Source: Kineosporia babensis
GTDB taxonomy: Bacteria; Actinomycetota; Actinomycetes; Actinomycetales; Kineosporiaceae
Direction of reading: 5' to 3'
Length of the DNA stretch: 64,000 nt
NCBI RefSeq assembly: GCF_021129305.1
Contig: NZ_JAJOMB010000006.1
Span: forward strand, 124,001-188,000
The position numbers were made by a program, and so were the translations under genes. Shown in pieces: positions 16,838-25,496 of the stretch. Under the pieces are notes generated by a model. The model was not told the DNA's origin, did not search any database, and saw only the letters and a program-made list of their open reading frames with translations. The stretch's first letter is position 1; each line of letters begins with the position of its first letter.

Positions 16838-17712
16838 GCCAGGCTCCTGGTCCGCAGGGCCACCAGGCCCTGGGGGCGTACCTGCAGGAAGGCGATGATC
16901 GCGACCAGCAGCAGCACCTTGGCCAGGCTGGCGGTGGTGGAGTACTCGAAGGTGGCCTGCACCACGCCCAGCGAGAAGGCCGCGATGACGGCGCCCTTGA
17001 GCTGCCCGATCCCACCCACCACGACGACCAGGAACGCGTCCACGATGTAGTTCGTCCCCAGCGTCGGCCCGATCGAGCCCAGCAGCGACAACGCGACTCC
17101 GGCGATCCCGGCCAGGCCGGAGCCGAGGAAGAAGGTGATCCGGTCGGCGGAGGTGGTGGAGATGCCGGAAGCCTCGGCCAGGTCGCGGTTCTGGACGGTG
17201 GCCCGGATCCGGCGGCCCAGCGGGGTGAGCTTCAGGGCCAGGGCCAGCAGCGAGACCGCGACGACGGCCAGGACCAGGATGAACAGCCGGGTCTTGGGGA
17301 TGGTGGTATCGAGCACGGCTCCCTGGAGCCAGGCGGGCGCCCGGACGTCGACGTTGGGTGCGCCGAAGATGTCCCGGGCCAGCTGCTGCAGCACCAGCGC
17401 CACGCCGAAGGTGACGAGCAGGGTGTCGAGCGGGCGGCTGTGCATCCGCCGCAGCAGCGTGGCCTCCAGCAGCAGGCCGAGCAGCCCGCCGGCCAGGAAC
17501 CCCAGCGGCAGCGCGATCAGCAGTGACAGCCCGGCGTTGGAGACCACGTGCTGCACCACGAAAGCGGTGTAGGCGCCGGCCATCATGAACTCGCCGTGAG
17601 CCATGTTGATCACGCCCATCTGGCCGAAGGTCAGGGCCAGGCCGAGCGCGACCAGCAGCAGGACCGAGCCGAGGCTCACCCCGGCGAACAGTTGCGAGAA
17701 CAGTGCGTCCAT
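16834..17712 (-). CDS. urtB: Urea ABC transporter permease
   Basis: The 292-residue LivH-type permease has an N-terminal LFAGVSLGSVLLLVALGL and the family signature FGQMGVINMAHGEFMMAGAY. Seven to eight hydrophobic helices follow, with the cytoplasmic coupling loop containing GRRIRATVQNRDLAEASGI. The ATG at 17712 is 25 nt after the urtA stop. Order urtA-B-C-D-E is conserved among bacteria that take up urea; no urease genes lie in this window. Confidence 0.9.
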   Translation of the reverse strand: MDALFSQLFAGVSLGSVLLLVALGLALTFGQMGVINMAHGEFMMAGAYTAFVVQHVVSNAGLSLLIALPLGFLAGGLLGLLLEATLLRRMHSRPLDTLLVTFGVALVLQQLARDIFGAPNVDVRAPAWLQGAVLDTTIPKTRLFILVLAVVAVSLLALALKLTPLGRRIRATVQNRDLAEASGISTTSADRITFFLGSGLAGIAGVALSLLGSIGPTLGTNYIVDAFLVVVVGGIGQLKGAVIAAFSLGVVQATFEYSTTASLAKVLLLVAIIAFLQVRPQGLVALRTRSLA

Positions 17713-17737
17713 CTTCGTCCTTCCGGCCGCAGGGGTT

Positions 17738-18991
17738 TCAGGAGAGTCCGGCCGCCCAGTCGTAGCCCTTGAGGAACGGGTCGGGCTCGATCGCGCCCTC
17801 GGACTCCCAGACCGGGTAGATCAGGCCGTCCTGGTCGATCTTGCCGATGTACGCGGTCTTGGCGATGTGATGGTTCTCGCCGTTCACCGTGACCGTGCCC
17901 TCCGGGGCGTCGAAAGTCACTCCGTCGGCGGCCGTCTGCACCGCGGCCACGTCGAACGAGTCGGCCTTCTCGACCATCGCCTTCCACAGGTACAGCGAGG
18001 TGTAGGCCGCCTCCATCGGGTCCGAGGTGGGCCGGCCGGCGCCGTACTCCGCCTTGAACGCCTTCACGAACGTCTCGTTCTCGGCCGACTTGACCGTCTG
18101 GTAGTAGTTCCAGGCGGTCAGCTGGCCCTCGATGTTCTCCACCCCGATCCCGCCGACCTCCTCCTCGGCGATCGAGACCGAGACCACCGGCACGGTCTCG
18201 GCCTTCAACCCGACGTTCTTGTACTCCTTGAAGAAGGCCACGTTCGAGTCGCCGTTGAGGGTGTTGAACACCGCGTCGGCACCGGAGGCCTTGAGCTTGT
18301 TGACGATGGTGGCGAAGTCGGTGTGGCCCAGCGGGGCGTACTCCTCACCGACGATCTCGATGCCGTTGGCCTTGGCGTAGGCGTTGATGATCTTGTTGGC
18401 GGTGCGCGGGAAGACGTAGTCCGAACCGACCAGGAACACCTTGCTCTTGCCCTGTTCCTTCAGGTAGTCCATGCCCGGGATGATCTGCTGGTTGGTGGTG
18501 GCGCCGGTGTAGAAGATGTTCTTCGAGGCTTCCAGCCCCTCGTACTGCACCGGGTAGAACAGCAGCGAGTTCTTCGATTCGAAGACCGGCAGCATCGCCT
18601 TGCGGGAGGAGGAGGTCCAGCCCCCGAAAACCGCTGCCACGCAGTCCGAGGAGATCAGCTTGTCGGCCTTCTCGGCGAACACGGTGGGCTCGGAGGCGCC
18701 GTCCTCGGCAACGATCTGCAACTGCTTGCCCAGAACCCCGCCGTCGGCGTTGATCTCGGCCGCGGCCAGGTCCAGCGAGTCGCGCACGGTCTGCTCGGAG
18801 ATCGCCATGGTGCCCGAGAGCGAGTTCAGGAAGCCGATCTTCACCGCGCTGCCGGAGGTGTCCACGCAGCTCTCGGCCGGGGCGGCGGATCCGGATTCCC
18901 CGGCCTTGGCTCCACAGGCGCTGAGCGCGAGAGCCGCGGCCAGGGCGATGGTGACGGCGCTTCGACGGGTCGACTTCGAAGAATGAGGCAA
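17738..18991 (-). CDS. urtA: Urea ABC transporter substrate-binding lipoprotein
   Basis: The 417-residue lipoprotein is a type I periplasmic-binding protein (Peripla_BP/Leu-Ile-Val-like, UrtA group). A signal sequence with lipobox LSAC anchors it to the outer face of the membrane. The mature protein has [35 protein letters not shown] and [12 protein letters not shown], all typical of UrtA. TTG 18991 was chosen as start because GAAAGG lies 7 nt upstream and a normal signal peptide follows; the in-frame ATG at 19081 would add a non-signal-like extension. The promoter overlaps a candidate GntR operator. Confidence 0.92.
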   Translation of the reverse strand: MPHSSKSTRRSAVTIALAAALALSACGAKAGESGSAAPAESCVDTSGSAVKIGFLNSLSGTMAISEQTVRDSLDLAAAEINADGGVLGKQLQIVAEDGASEPTVFAEKADKLISSDCVAAVFGGWTSSSRKAMLPVFESKNSLLFYPVQYEGLEASKNIFYTGATTNQQIIPGMDYLKEQGKSKVFLVGSDYVFPRTANKIINAYAKANGIEIVGEEYAPLGHTDFATIVNKLKASGADAVFNTLNGDSNVAFFKEYKNVGLKAETVPVVSVSIAEEEVGGIGVENIEGQLTAWNYYQTVKSAENETFVKAFKAEYGAGRPTSDPMEAAYTSLYLWKAMVEKADSFDVAAVQTAADGVTFDAPEGTVTVNGENHHIAKTAYIGKIDQDGLIYPVWESEGAIEPDPFLKGYDWAAGLS

Positions 18992-19032
18992 GGGAGCGCC
19001 TTTCGTGGAAGCTGTCGGGGGAGGGGCCGGGA

Positions 19033-19060
19033 TGTATACAGCCCTGGATCCAGACAGGAA
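19033..19060 (-). promoter_or_regulatory. urtA promoter with overlapping TGTATACA palindrome
   Basis: On the minus strand, TTCCTG (19060-19055) and TATACA (19038-19033) are separated by 16 bp and fit -35/-10 elements of a vegetative promoter. The -10 is embedded in the perfect 8-bp palindrome TGTATACA (19033-19040), a form favoured by FCD-type GntR repressors. The FCD regulator encoded at the operon end is the obvious candidate ligand-responsive repressor. This is a sequence inference only. Confidence 0.45.
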
Positions 19061-19151
19061 CCTACGAGCGCTCCATTTCACCCGCTGCGCCCGAATGCTG
19101 CCGGTACGTTACGGGTGTCGCGGATTGTTGCTGTGGGATTTCTGCGTGTAG

Positions 19152-20930
19152 TCAGTTTCCGGATGGGCGTGGTGCCATCCAGATGTTCACGCCGCTGTGG
19201 GTCTGCGGGGGCGTGCCGACCAGCTTGGTGACCACCTCCTTCAGTGCCTCGTAGTGGTAGTCCGGCCCCAGGATGATCATCTCGGTCTGCCAGGTCTGCA
19301 GATCCCGGCGGGCCTGGGCCCGGGCGGCCTCGTCGATGAACGGCATCTCGCCGGTGCGCTGCACGTCGGCCAGCAGCTGGGCGGTCGGCAGGGGCGGGCC
19401 GCCGCTGATCCGGGCCTCGCCCTCGGCGTTGGGGCCGAGGAAGTAGCCGCCCGGCATCTCGAAGCGGTAGTCGGCCTGGGACTGCCAATACATGACGTGC
19501 GCGGTGCCGGGCAGCGGGAAGGGGAGCACGAGAGCGTTGGTGCCCTTGGGGAGTTCCTGGGCCTTGCCGGTGAAGTAGGCCGGCACGTCCGGCGCCTCGA
19601 CGGTGGGGATCTTGGCGGGCAGCAGCGGCAGCAGGCACATCACCGCGGCGGTCAGGGCGGCGAAGGGGAAGCGGGCGGTGCTCAGCTGGTGCACGGCCAG
19701 GGCCAGCAACGCGGCGGCGAAAACCGCTACCAGCAGGCCGAACCGGCTGGCTAGCGACGCCTCGGTAACGGGTAGATCGCGCAGGATCCGGTAGGGGCCG
19801 CCGATCGTGGTCTGCACCCCGTCCACCCAGAGCTTGGCCCCGAGCGAGAGCACGGCCGAGACCAGCAGGCCCACCGCGGCGCACTGCACGGCCATCCGTT
19901 TGCGGCCCAGGACCAGGGTGGCCAGACAGAGGATGACCAGGGGCCAGCCCAGGTAGGCCAGGTGTTCCTCGATGCCGCCGGGGAACTGCTCCGAACGCTG
20001 GACGGCCTCCTGCGAGTGCAGCAGCACGCCACGGGTCGCGGTGGTGAAAGCGGTGACGTCGGCGGCGTAGTAGTCGGGCAGGAAGGGGCTGCCGTGATGC
20101 TTCAGCGGGCCGAAGAACTGCAGGAACAGCGGGTAGGCGGCGACCGGCAGGAACACCGCGAAGGCCAGGCCGAGGTGACGGGCCAGGCGGGGCGCCGCCG
20201 AACGGATCAGCCGGGGCCGGCTCACCGCCGCGCTCAGCAGCACCAGAAGAGCGCCAAGCCCGGCCTGGAACAGCACTTCCTCACCGGTGAACACCTGGGC
20301 CAGCGCGACCAGGCCCAGCCAGAGCCCGGTCCGCCCGGCCGGCCGGTCCACCCGCCAGGCCTGGATGCTGAGACCGATCAGCACCGGCAGCGAGCCCGCC
20401 AGCGACATGGTGATGTGCCCGGTCAGCGAGTTCACGACGGCCGGGCTGATCGCGAAGCAGGCCGCCCCCACCGCCGCCGGCCCGGTGGGCAGCTCCAGCG
20501 GGCGGCGCAGGGCCCAGTAGGCACCGGCGAAGCACAGCGGCAGGGCCAGGAAATTGAGCAGGTTCAGGGTGAGCATCGGCCCACCCAGCGCGGTAACCGG
20601 GAAAAGCAGCACCGCCGGCAGCAACAGCGTGGTGTTGTTCATCGCGCTCACACCGGTGGGCCAGTTCATGTCCCGGGTGAAGAACGGGCTCTCACCTTGA
20701 CTGATCGCGTGCGGAGTGTGCCCCAGCCACCAGGTGTAATGGAAGGCGTCCGGGGTGTTCGGCGCGATGATCCGCGCTCCCGGGGCGCTCCACAACCCGG
20801 AGGTAGCAGCGACACCGAAACCCATGGCGACGATCGCGAAGACGACCAGCAGCCGGTTGGTCCAGTCAGGCCCCGCCACGGGGTCGGCCGGTGGGGCTTC
20901 GGCGGTGATGGTCACGTTCGGGTATTCCAT
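19152..20930 (-). CDS. Polytopic membrane protein, GT-C glycosyltransferase-like
   Basis: The 592-residue protein has about a dozen hydrophobic helices followed by a soluble C-terminal domain (roughly the last 150 residues). An acidic first extracytoplasmic loop (NTPDAFHYTWWLGH) and the layout of many helices plus a periplasmic domain resemble GT-C glycosyltransferases or YfhO-like membrane proteins, but no diagnostic motif fixes the reaction. ATG 20930 is used; TTG 20960 would overlap the upstream gene by 4 nt (TTGA) and is an alternative. It ends a four-gene operon led by an ECF sigma factor, so it may remodel the envelope under that regulator. Confidence 0.6.
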   Translation of the reverse strand: MEYPNVTITAEAPPADPVAGPDWTNRLLVVFAIVAMGFGVAATSGLWSAPGARIIAPNTPDAFHYTWWLGHTPHAISQGESPFFTRDMNWPTGVSAMNNTTLLLPAVLLFPVTALGGPMLTLNLLNFLALPLCFAGAYWALRRPLELPTGPAAVGAACFAISPAVVNSLTGHITMSLAGSLPVLIGLSIQAWRVDRPAGRTGLWLGLVALAQVFTGEEVLFQAGLGALLVLLSAAVSRPRLIRSAAPRLARHLGLAFAVFLPVAAYPLFLQFFGPLKHHGSPFLPDYYAADVTAFTTATRGVLLHSQEAVQRSEQFPGGIEEHLAYLGWPLVILCLATLVLGRKRMAVQCAAVGLLVSAVLSLGAKLWVDGVQTTIGGPYRILRDLPVTEASLASRFGLLVAVFAAALLALAVHQLSTARFPFAALTAAVMCLLPLLPAKIPTVEAPDVPAYFTGKAQELPKGTNALVLPFPLPGTAHVMYWQSQADYRFEMPGGYFLGPNAEGEARISGGPPLPTAQLLADVQRTGEMPFIDEAARAQARRDLQTWQTEMIILGPDYHYEALKEVVTKLVGTPPQTHSGVNIWMAPRPSGN

Positions 20931-20956
20931 TTCGCTCAAGGGGTGCCGGGCCGGGT

Positions 20957-21394
20957 TCAAGCATGCCGGTAGACCCGGTAGACCGAGTACCCCGCGCGCC
21001 CTGGTGATCCGACAACCTGCCAGTCCGCCCGGCCGATGGTGCGGGTGAGAGCCGCGTCCTCACGGCTGCCCGACGGTAGGACGACGATGCTCGCGGCCGG
21101 TGCTTGCCGAACCGTACCGGCAACGGCGCCGGGCTCGAGCACGACGATGCCCGCCAGGCTCGGGGCCAGCACCCGGCAGACCTGCTCACCGGCGCAGTAG
21201 ACCGGTACGCCCGGGGAGACCTGATCAAGGACGAGGGCGAGCACCTGTCCTTCCGGCGTCACCAGATCGGGGGCCGGGGTAAACGGCCGGGCGGTACCCG
21301 TCCGGGCGGGCTCGGGAGTGCGGGCCATTTGCATGACGAAGACGGCGCAGGCCAGCGACAGCATCAGACCTGCGGCAGGCGCCAGTTTTCGCAC
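20957..21394 (-). CDS. Hypothetical membrane-anchored or exported protein
   Basis: The 145-residue protein has a single N-terminal hydrophobic segment (LAPAAGLMLSLACAVFVMQMA, residues about 4-24) without a clear signal-peptidase site, then an extracytoplasmic domain with two close cysteines (VYCAGEQVCRVLAP) that could form a disulfide. I do not recognise the family. The GTG start at 21394 lies 3 nt after the preceding gene and the stop touches the following gene, so it is part of the sigma-factor operon. Confidence 0.55.
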   Translation of the reverse strand: MRKLAPAAGLMLSLACAVFVMQMARTPEPARTGTARPFTPAPDLVTPEGQVLALVLDQVSPGVPVYCAGEQVCRVLAPSLAGIVVLEPGAVAGTVRQAPAASIVVLPSGSREDAALTRTIGRADWQVVGSPGRAGYSVYRVYRHA

Positions 21395-21397
21395 GAG

Positions 21398-21880
21398 TTA
21401 CCCGGTGGATCCCGGTGAAACAGCCGTCCCATCCAGTCCGTCCAGCCCGGGGGAGACCGGGATCGACGGCTTGGGAGTCCGGGCGGGCGCTCCGGTGGGC
21501 GTCTGGTCCACAACTGAGGACGGTGTGCTCGCCTCAGTGGGACGGTTCGGCGCGGCGGTCGGTTGCGTGGTGCTGGGCGGCTCGGTGGGCGTGGCCGTGC
21601 TCGCGGCGCTGGGGGACACTGAGTTCGTAGGAGCGACCGCCGGAACCACCTGACCGCTCGGCTGACCGCTGAACAGGAACTGGACCGAGAGCACCAGAGT
21701 CGCGACCACCGCAGCCGCCCCGACCGGAAGCAGGATCACCGGCCGTACCCAGCCGACACGACGTTCGCGGCGCACTCGTCGCACCAACTGATGCCACGCG
21801 CTCGCCGACGTACTCACGAAGGCGAGTTCCCCGTCCATCATTGACCGCAGTTGCCGGCCCAGGACCTCTTCGTCGTTCAC
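21398..21880 (-). CDS. Single-pass membrane protein, putative anti-sigma partner
   Basis: The 160-residue protein has an N-terminal cytoplasmic region of about 46 residues rich in Arg (HQLVRRVRRERRVGW), one transmembrane helix (PVILLPVGAAAVVATLVLSVQF) and a Pro/Ser/Thr-rich extracytoplasmic tail. This topology, and the GTGA overlap with the upstream ECF sigma gene, suggest an anti-sigma or accessory regulator; no zinc-binding HxxxCxxC motif is present, so it is not a ZAS-type anti-sigma factor. The assignment rests on position and topology. Confidence 0.55.
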   Translation of the reverse strand: MNDEEVLGRQLRSMMDGELAFVSTSASAWHQLVRRVRRERRVGWVRPVILLPVGAAAVVATLVLSVQFLFSGQPSGQVVPAVAPTNSVSPSAASTATPTEPPSTTQPTAAPNRPTEASTPSSVVDQTPTGAPARTPKPSIPVSPGLDGLDGTAVSPGSTG

Positions 21881-22449
21881 CGCTGCTCCCCGTCGGTATT
21901 CGCGCCGGACACAACCACGGCGCGCAGTTTCGCCAAACCGCGTGAGGCGTACCCCTTGACCGAACCTGGCTTCAGCCCCATCGCCTCGGCCGCTTCTCGT
22001 TCCGGCAGGTCGAGGTAGTAGCGCAGGACGACGGCCTCCCGTTCGCGCCGCGGCAGCGCGACCATCGCCGCGAACAACGGCGGTGGCAGATCGGCCTTCA
22101 GCGCGGTCTCCTCCGCGCTGGCCTGCTCGTGCTGACGCAGCCGGGCCAGCCGCTCGGCCACCGGGCGTCGCCGCAGATAGGACCGGGAGGCGTTCACCAC
22201 GCTGCGGTGCAGGTAGCCGACCGCGCCGTCCTGGTTCCGGATCTTCGGCCAGTTGGTGTAGACGGCCATGAAGGCGTCCTGGACCACGTCCTGCGCCACC
22301 TGATGATCACGCACCAGCACGGCGGCCACCCGCAGCATCGGGGTGTGGTGCTGGTCGAAGAGCACGCGCAGGGCGCTCTCGGCGTCTGTCGGGAGTGGGC
22401 GGTGGGAAGGGACTTCGGTGCCCTCGCTCCGTTCGGACTTCGTGATCAC
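21877..22449 (-). CDS. SigE-family ECF RNA polymerase sigma factor
   Basis: The 190-residue protein contains sigma region 2 (LRVLFDQHHTPMLRVAAVLVRDHQVAQDVVQDAFMAVY) and region 4 (LPRREREAVVLRYYLDLPEREAAEAMGLKPGSVKGYASRGLAKLR), without region 3, as in ECF factors of the actinobacterial SigE group. GTG 22449 is taken as start; upstream in-frame codons are Arg/Pro-rich and unlike the family. The downstream genes are a single-pass membrane protein, an exported protein and a polytopic membrane protein, so the signal is probably envelope-related. Confidence 0.85.
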   Translation of the reverse strand: MITKSERSEGTEVPSHRPLPTDAESALRVLFDQHHTPMLRVAAVLVRDHQVAQDVVQDAFMAVYTNWPKIRNQDGAVGYLHRSVVNASRSYLRRRPVAERLARLRQHEQASAEETALKADLPPPLFAAMVALPRREREAVVLRYYLDLPEREAAEAMGLKPGSVKGYASRGLAKLRAVVVSGANTDGEQR

Positions 22450-22579
22450 ACAAGAACGACGCCCGAGCCCCGGAAAAGGTTGTGTTTGGTGGGCGCGGTA
22501 AGTGATGGTTTCGGGCTGATTGACCCGCACGGCTAGGATCGCGGGGCAGTACACGCGCCGGGCGACAGATTGACGGGTA

Positions 22580-22945
22580 ATGGATCAGGCTTGGCAGATC
22601 GAGCAGGAGTTCTGGCAGGCCTCGTCCGACGAGGTGGGCCCGCAGCAGTGGTTCGCCAAGTACATGGAGACCGACGGCTTCATCGTCCTGCCCAACCGGG
22701 TGGTCAACCGGGACGACCTGGTGCACGGCTGGCACGACCGCAAGCCCCTGAAGTCCTGGACCCTCGGCGAACCCAGCTTCACCGTGATCGAGGGCGGCAA
22801 CCTGGTGATCCGCTACGAGGCCCATTTCGAGGCCGACTGGCTGCCCAGCTACGACGCCTTCATCACCTCGGTCTACGTCTGGGGCACCGGTCACTGGACC
22901 CTGGTCTGCCGTACCCACACCCCCCGCGGGTCCTTCCCGTTCTGA
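22580..22945 (+). CDS. SnoaL/DUF4440-like protein
   Basis: The 121-residue protein starts MDQAWQIEQEFWQASSD and continues with a cone-shaped NTF2-like pattern: FIVLPNRVVNRDDLVHGWHD, WTLGEPSFTVIEGG, YVWGTGHWTLVCRTHTP. DUF4440 proteins of this size are usually cytosolic, with unknown ligands. A TAGGAT hexamer lies 42 nt upstream of the ATG. Its last 55 bp overlap the convergent sugar-kinase gene on the opposite strand. Confidence 0.7.
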   Translation: MDQAWQIEQEFWQASSDEVGPQQWFAKYMETDGFIVLPNRVVNRDDLVHGWHDRKPLKSWTLGEPSFTVIEGGNLVIRYEAHFEADWLPSYDAFITSVYVWGTGHWTLVCRTHTPRGSFPF

Positions 22946-23877
22946 GCGGCCAGCAACGCGTTCAGGCCGGACAAGGTGGCCGCGCCTTCCATCGGCCCCA
23001 GCTTCGTCACCGCGTGAGCGCCCGCAGCATTGGCGTAACGCAGTGTGGTTTCCGGGTCGGCGCCAGCCAGCCAGAAGCTAACGTAGGCGCCGGCGAAGCA
23101 GTCTCCGGCGCCGGTGGGATCCACCTCGTCCACCGTCAGCGCCGCCGCATCGATGCGGCCGTGCTGATCGAAGCGGCTGGCCCCCTGATTCCCGCGCTTG
23201 ATCACCACCGTGCCGATGCCCCGCTGCAGCAGTTCGGTCACCGCCGCAGCCTCGTCCTTGGACTCGGTGAACAGGAAGATCTCCTCGCCGGAGGGCAGGA
23301 ACACGTCGCACTGGGCCAGAACCTCGTCCAGCGCCTCGGGTAGGCCGGGCGCCTGCAGGATCTCGGGCCGCAGGTTCGGGTCGAAACTCAGGGAGCCGCC
23401 GCGCGCCTTGACCCTGCGGACGGCTTCGCGGGCCAGGTGCGCGATGCCGGGCGCGGACAGGGCGCTGCCCATGATGTGCAGGTGGTCGCACCGCTCGATC
23501 AGGGCCTCGGCCGACGGCGTGAGCGAAAGACGGCCGGTGGCGCTGTGCGCGATGTTGAAGACGAAGGCCCGGGAACCGTCGGGCCGGTAGCGCACGAACG
23601 CCGACCCGGTGGTCTCGCCGGCCGCGACCTCGATGCCGGACACGTCGACCCCGTCGGCGCGCAGACGATTCAGGTTCAGCCGGCCGAAGTCGTCGTCGCC
23701 GACCCGGGAGACGATCGCAGCCGGGGTGCCGAGGCGGCTCACCTGGTCGATGAAGATGGCAGGGGCACCGGAGGGGAACGGGCCGACCAGGGGCTGCGGC
23801 TCGCCGAAGCCCTCGCCCGGGGTGGTGGCCATGATCTCCACCAGAATCTCGCCGATCGTCAGCACTGTGGCGGCCAT
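22891..23877 (-). CDS. PfkB-family sugar kinase, tagatose-kinase-like
   Basis: The 328-residue ribokinase-fold enzyme phosphorylates a sugar with ATP. The N-terminus TIGEILVEIMATTPGEGF and the PFPSGAPAIFIDQVSRLG segment resemble tagatose/sugar kinases of Agrobacterium type. The catalytic DPTGAGDCFAGAY motif near the C-terminus is intact. ATG 23877 has AAGGAG 8 nt upstream. It was originally 17 nt downstream of the aldose epimerase stop and part of the same operon; the TnpB insertion in the epimerase now separates it from the promoter side. The 3' end overlaps the convergent DUF4440 gene by 55 bp. The substrate is inferred by similarity only. Confidence 0.8.
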   Translation of the reverse strand: MAATVLTIGEILVEIMATTPGEGFGEPQPLVGPFPSGAPAIFIDQVSRLGTPAAIVSRVGDDDFGRLNLNRLRADGVDVSGIEVAAGETTGSAFVRYRPDGSRAFVFNIAHSATGRLSLTPSAEALIERCDHLHIMGSALSAPGIAHLAREAVRRVKARGGSLSFDPNLRPEILQAPGLPEALDEVLAQCDVFLPSGEEIFLFTESKDEAAAVTELLQRGIGTVVIKRGNQGASRFDQHGRIDAAALTVDEVDPTGAGDCFAGAYVSFWLAGADPETTLRYANAAGAHAVTKLGPMEGAATLSGLNALLAAQNGKDPRGVWVRQTRVQ

Positions 23878-23894
23878 GCGTATCTCTCCTTCCC

Positions 23895-24008
23895 TCAGTC
23901 TCCGGGCGCCGGCTGCAGATGCACCGACCAGGTCGTGAACCATTCGCCACCTGGCTCGAGCCAGGCCAGATCGGTTCCCGACCGCAAAGCGTCGGGTGGT
24001 GCGGTCAA
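23895..24008 (-). pseudogene. Aldose 1-epimerase 3' fragment, separated by the IS insertion
   Basis: Read on the minus strand from 24008, the sequence encodes LTAPPDALRSGTDLAWLEPG and then a further 17 residues before TGA (23897-23895). This is the normal C-terminus of GalM-type mutarotases and continues exactly in frame from the epimerase 5' fragment ending at 25538. It has no start codon of its own. The fragment lies immediately upstream of the sugar kinase. Confidence 0.9.
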
Positions 24009-24021
24009 CGGATCACCGTCA

Positions 24022-24054
24022 GGGAACCCGGTCCTTCAGGTCCGGGAGGAATGA
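24022..24054 (+). repeat. Left-end subterminal hairpin of the IS element
   Basis: CCCGG (24027-24031) and CCGGG (24042-24046) flank TCCTTCAGGT, forming a small imperfect hairpin of the type recognised by Y1 transposases. The block GGAACCC...TTCAGG...CGGGAGGA closely resembles the right-end block at 25503-25531, so the two ends carry related copies in the same orientation. Confidence 0.6.
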
Positions 24055-24296
24055 CGGTCACGCCTGGGCGTGATGAGTCGGGTGTTTCTTGACGTCGTCG
24101 GCGGCGCTGTGGTCAAGAAGGACGGTATTCAGCTGTGGTCGTGGGGTGGTTGATCCGGCTGGTGTACGCGGCGCGTTGGGTGTTGTGCTGGGATGTCCTT
24201 GAGATCTGTTAGCCGGTTGGTGCAGGGTGAATAGGCCGCCGTTGATAACACTGTGCTAGTTCTTGATAACGAAGGGTTAATGGTAGTTTTGAGTGT

Positions 24297-25496
24297 ATGT
24301 CCCGGTTCCGGCTGTATCCGACTGCGGCGCAGGAGGTGCTGTTGCTGGAGGCGTGTGGGCATGCCCGGTACGTGTGGAACCTGGCCCTGGAGCAGAGGAA
24401 CATGTGGCGGCGGGACCGTCCGCACGCCCCGGGTTATGTGGCGCAGGCCAGGCAGTTGACCGAGGCGCGTCGTGAGTTTGATTGGTTGGCGGCTGGTTCG
24501 GTCACGGTGCAGCAGCAGGCGCTGCGGGATCATGACCAGGCGTGGCAGAACTTCTTCGCTGGTACGCATGGTCGGCCGACCTGGCGTAAACGCGGCCAGA
24601 GCGAGGGGTTCCGGATCGTCGGCGGCGAGGCGCAGCGGGTGCGTCGGGACAATGGTCGCTGGTCGGCGGTGAGCGTGCCGAAGGTGGGCTGGGTGCGGTT
24701 CAAGCGTTCCCGGCATCTGCCGGACTTCAAGTCGTATCGGGTGACGCGGGATCGGGCAGGGCGCTGGCACATCGCGTTCGCTGCGATCCCGGACCCGATC
24801 CCCGCGCCGGGTACTGGTGAGGTGGTCGGTGTGGACCGGGGTGTGAAGGTCGCCGCCGCGTTGTCCACGGGCGAACTGTCGTCCCCGGCTGGCCTGCGTC
24901 CCCAAGAAGCTCAGCGGTTGCTGCGGCTTCAGCGGTGTCTGTCCCGGGCCCGGAAGGGGTCCGGTCGGCGTGAGCGGGTCAAGAGGCAGATCGCCCGCTT
25001 GCGGGCGCGTGAGGCCGACCGGCGCAAGGACTGGGCCGAGAAGGCCAGTACCGGTCTGGCTCGCCGGTTCGACGTGATCGGCGTCGAGGCCCTGAACGTC
25101 AGGGCGATGACCCGCTCGGCGCGCGGCACCGAAGCTACGCCGGGCCGTAACGTCCGGCAGAAAGCGGGGTTGAACCGGGGCATCCTCGCCGCCGGATGGG
25201 GCCTGCTGGTGGCCCGTCTAGAGCAGAAGGCGCCTGAGCGGGTCGTGAGGATCTACCCGGCGTTTACGTCGCAGACCTGTCACGCCTGCGGGCATCGCGC
25301 GCCGGAGAACCGCAAGAGTCAAGCGGTGTTCCGGTGTGTGGCCTGCGGGTATCAGGCGAATGCTGATGTGAACGCTGCTCGTAATATCAGGGATATCGCC
25401 GCAGGGCTTGCGGTGACAGCGCGTGGAGACAGGGTGAAGTCGGCCCGGTCGGTGAAGCGTGAACCTCAACGAAAACGCGTCCCCACGGTCGCGTAA
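24297..25496 (+). CDS. tnpB: TnpB RNA-guided nuclease (IS200/IS605 family)
   Basis: The 399-residue protein has an N-terminal helix-turn-helix (SRFRLYPTAAQEVLLLEACG ...), a WED/REC-like middle, and a split RuvC nuclease. The RuvC acidic residues are Asp180 (VGVDRGVK), Glu264 (IGVEALNVRAM) and Asp357 (NADVNAARNI), and a zinc ribbon CHACG ... CVACG lies between the last two. All catalytic residues are present, so the nuclease should be active. Its guide RNA should derive from the 3' end of the element. Two TTGATAAC direct repeats (24242, 24263) sit in the promoter region. GC content and codon bias are slightly lower than neighbours. Confidence 0.93.
   Translation: MSRFRLYPTAAQEVLLLEACGHARYVWNLALEQRNMWRRDRPHAPGYVAQARQLTEARREFDWLAAGSVTVQQQALRDHDQAWQNFFAGTHGRPTWRKRGQSEGFRIVGGEAQRVRRDNGRWSAVSVPKVGWVRFKRSRHLPDFKSYRVTRDRAGRWHIAFAAIPDPIPAPGTGEVVGVDRGVKVAAALSTGELSSPAGLRPQEAQRLLRLQRCLSRARKGSGRRERVKRQIARLRAREADRRKDWAEKASTGLARRFDVIGVEALNVRAMTRSARGTEATPGRNVRQKAGLNRGILAAGWGLLVARLEQKAPERVVRIYPAFTSQTCHACGHRAPENRKSQAVFRCVACGYQANADVNAARNIRDIAAGLAVTARGDRVKSARSVKREPQRKRVPTVA

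Noticed and set aside
17603-19231. 542-codon frame opposite urtA/urtB
   Set aside because: Shadow of urtA; no protein motifs and it crosses the urtA promoter.
24055-24296. Possible tnpA remnant left of tnpB
   Set aside because: No HUH or catalytic Tyr motif was found in any frame; the element appears to be tnpB-only.
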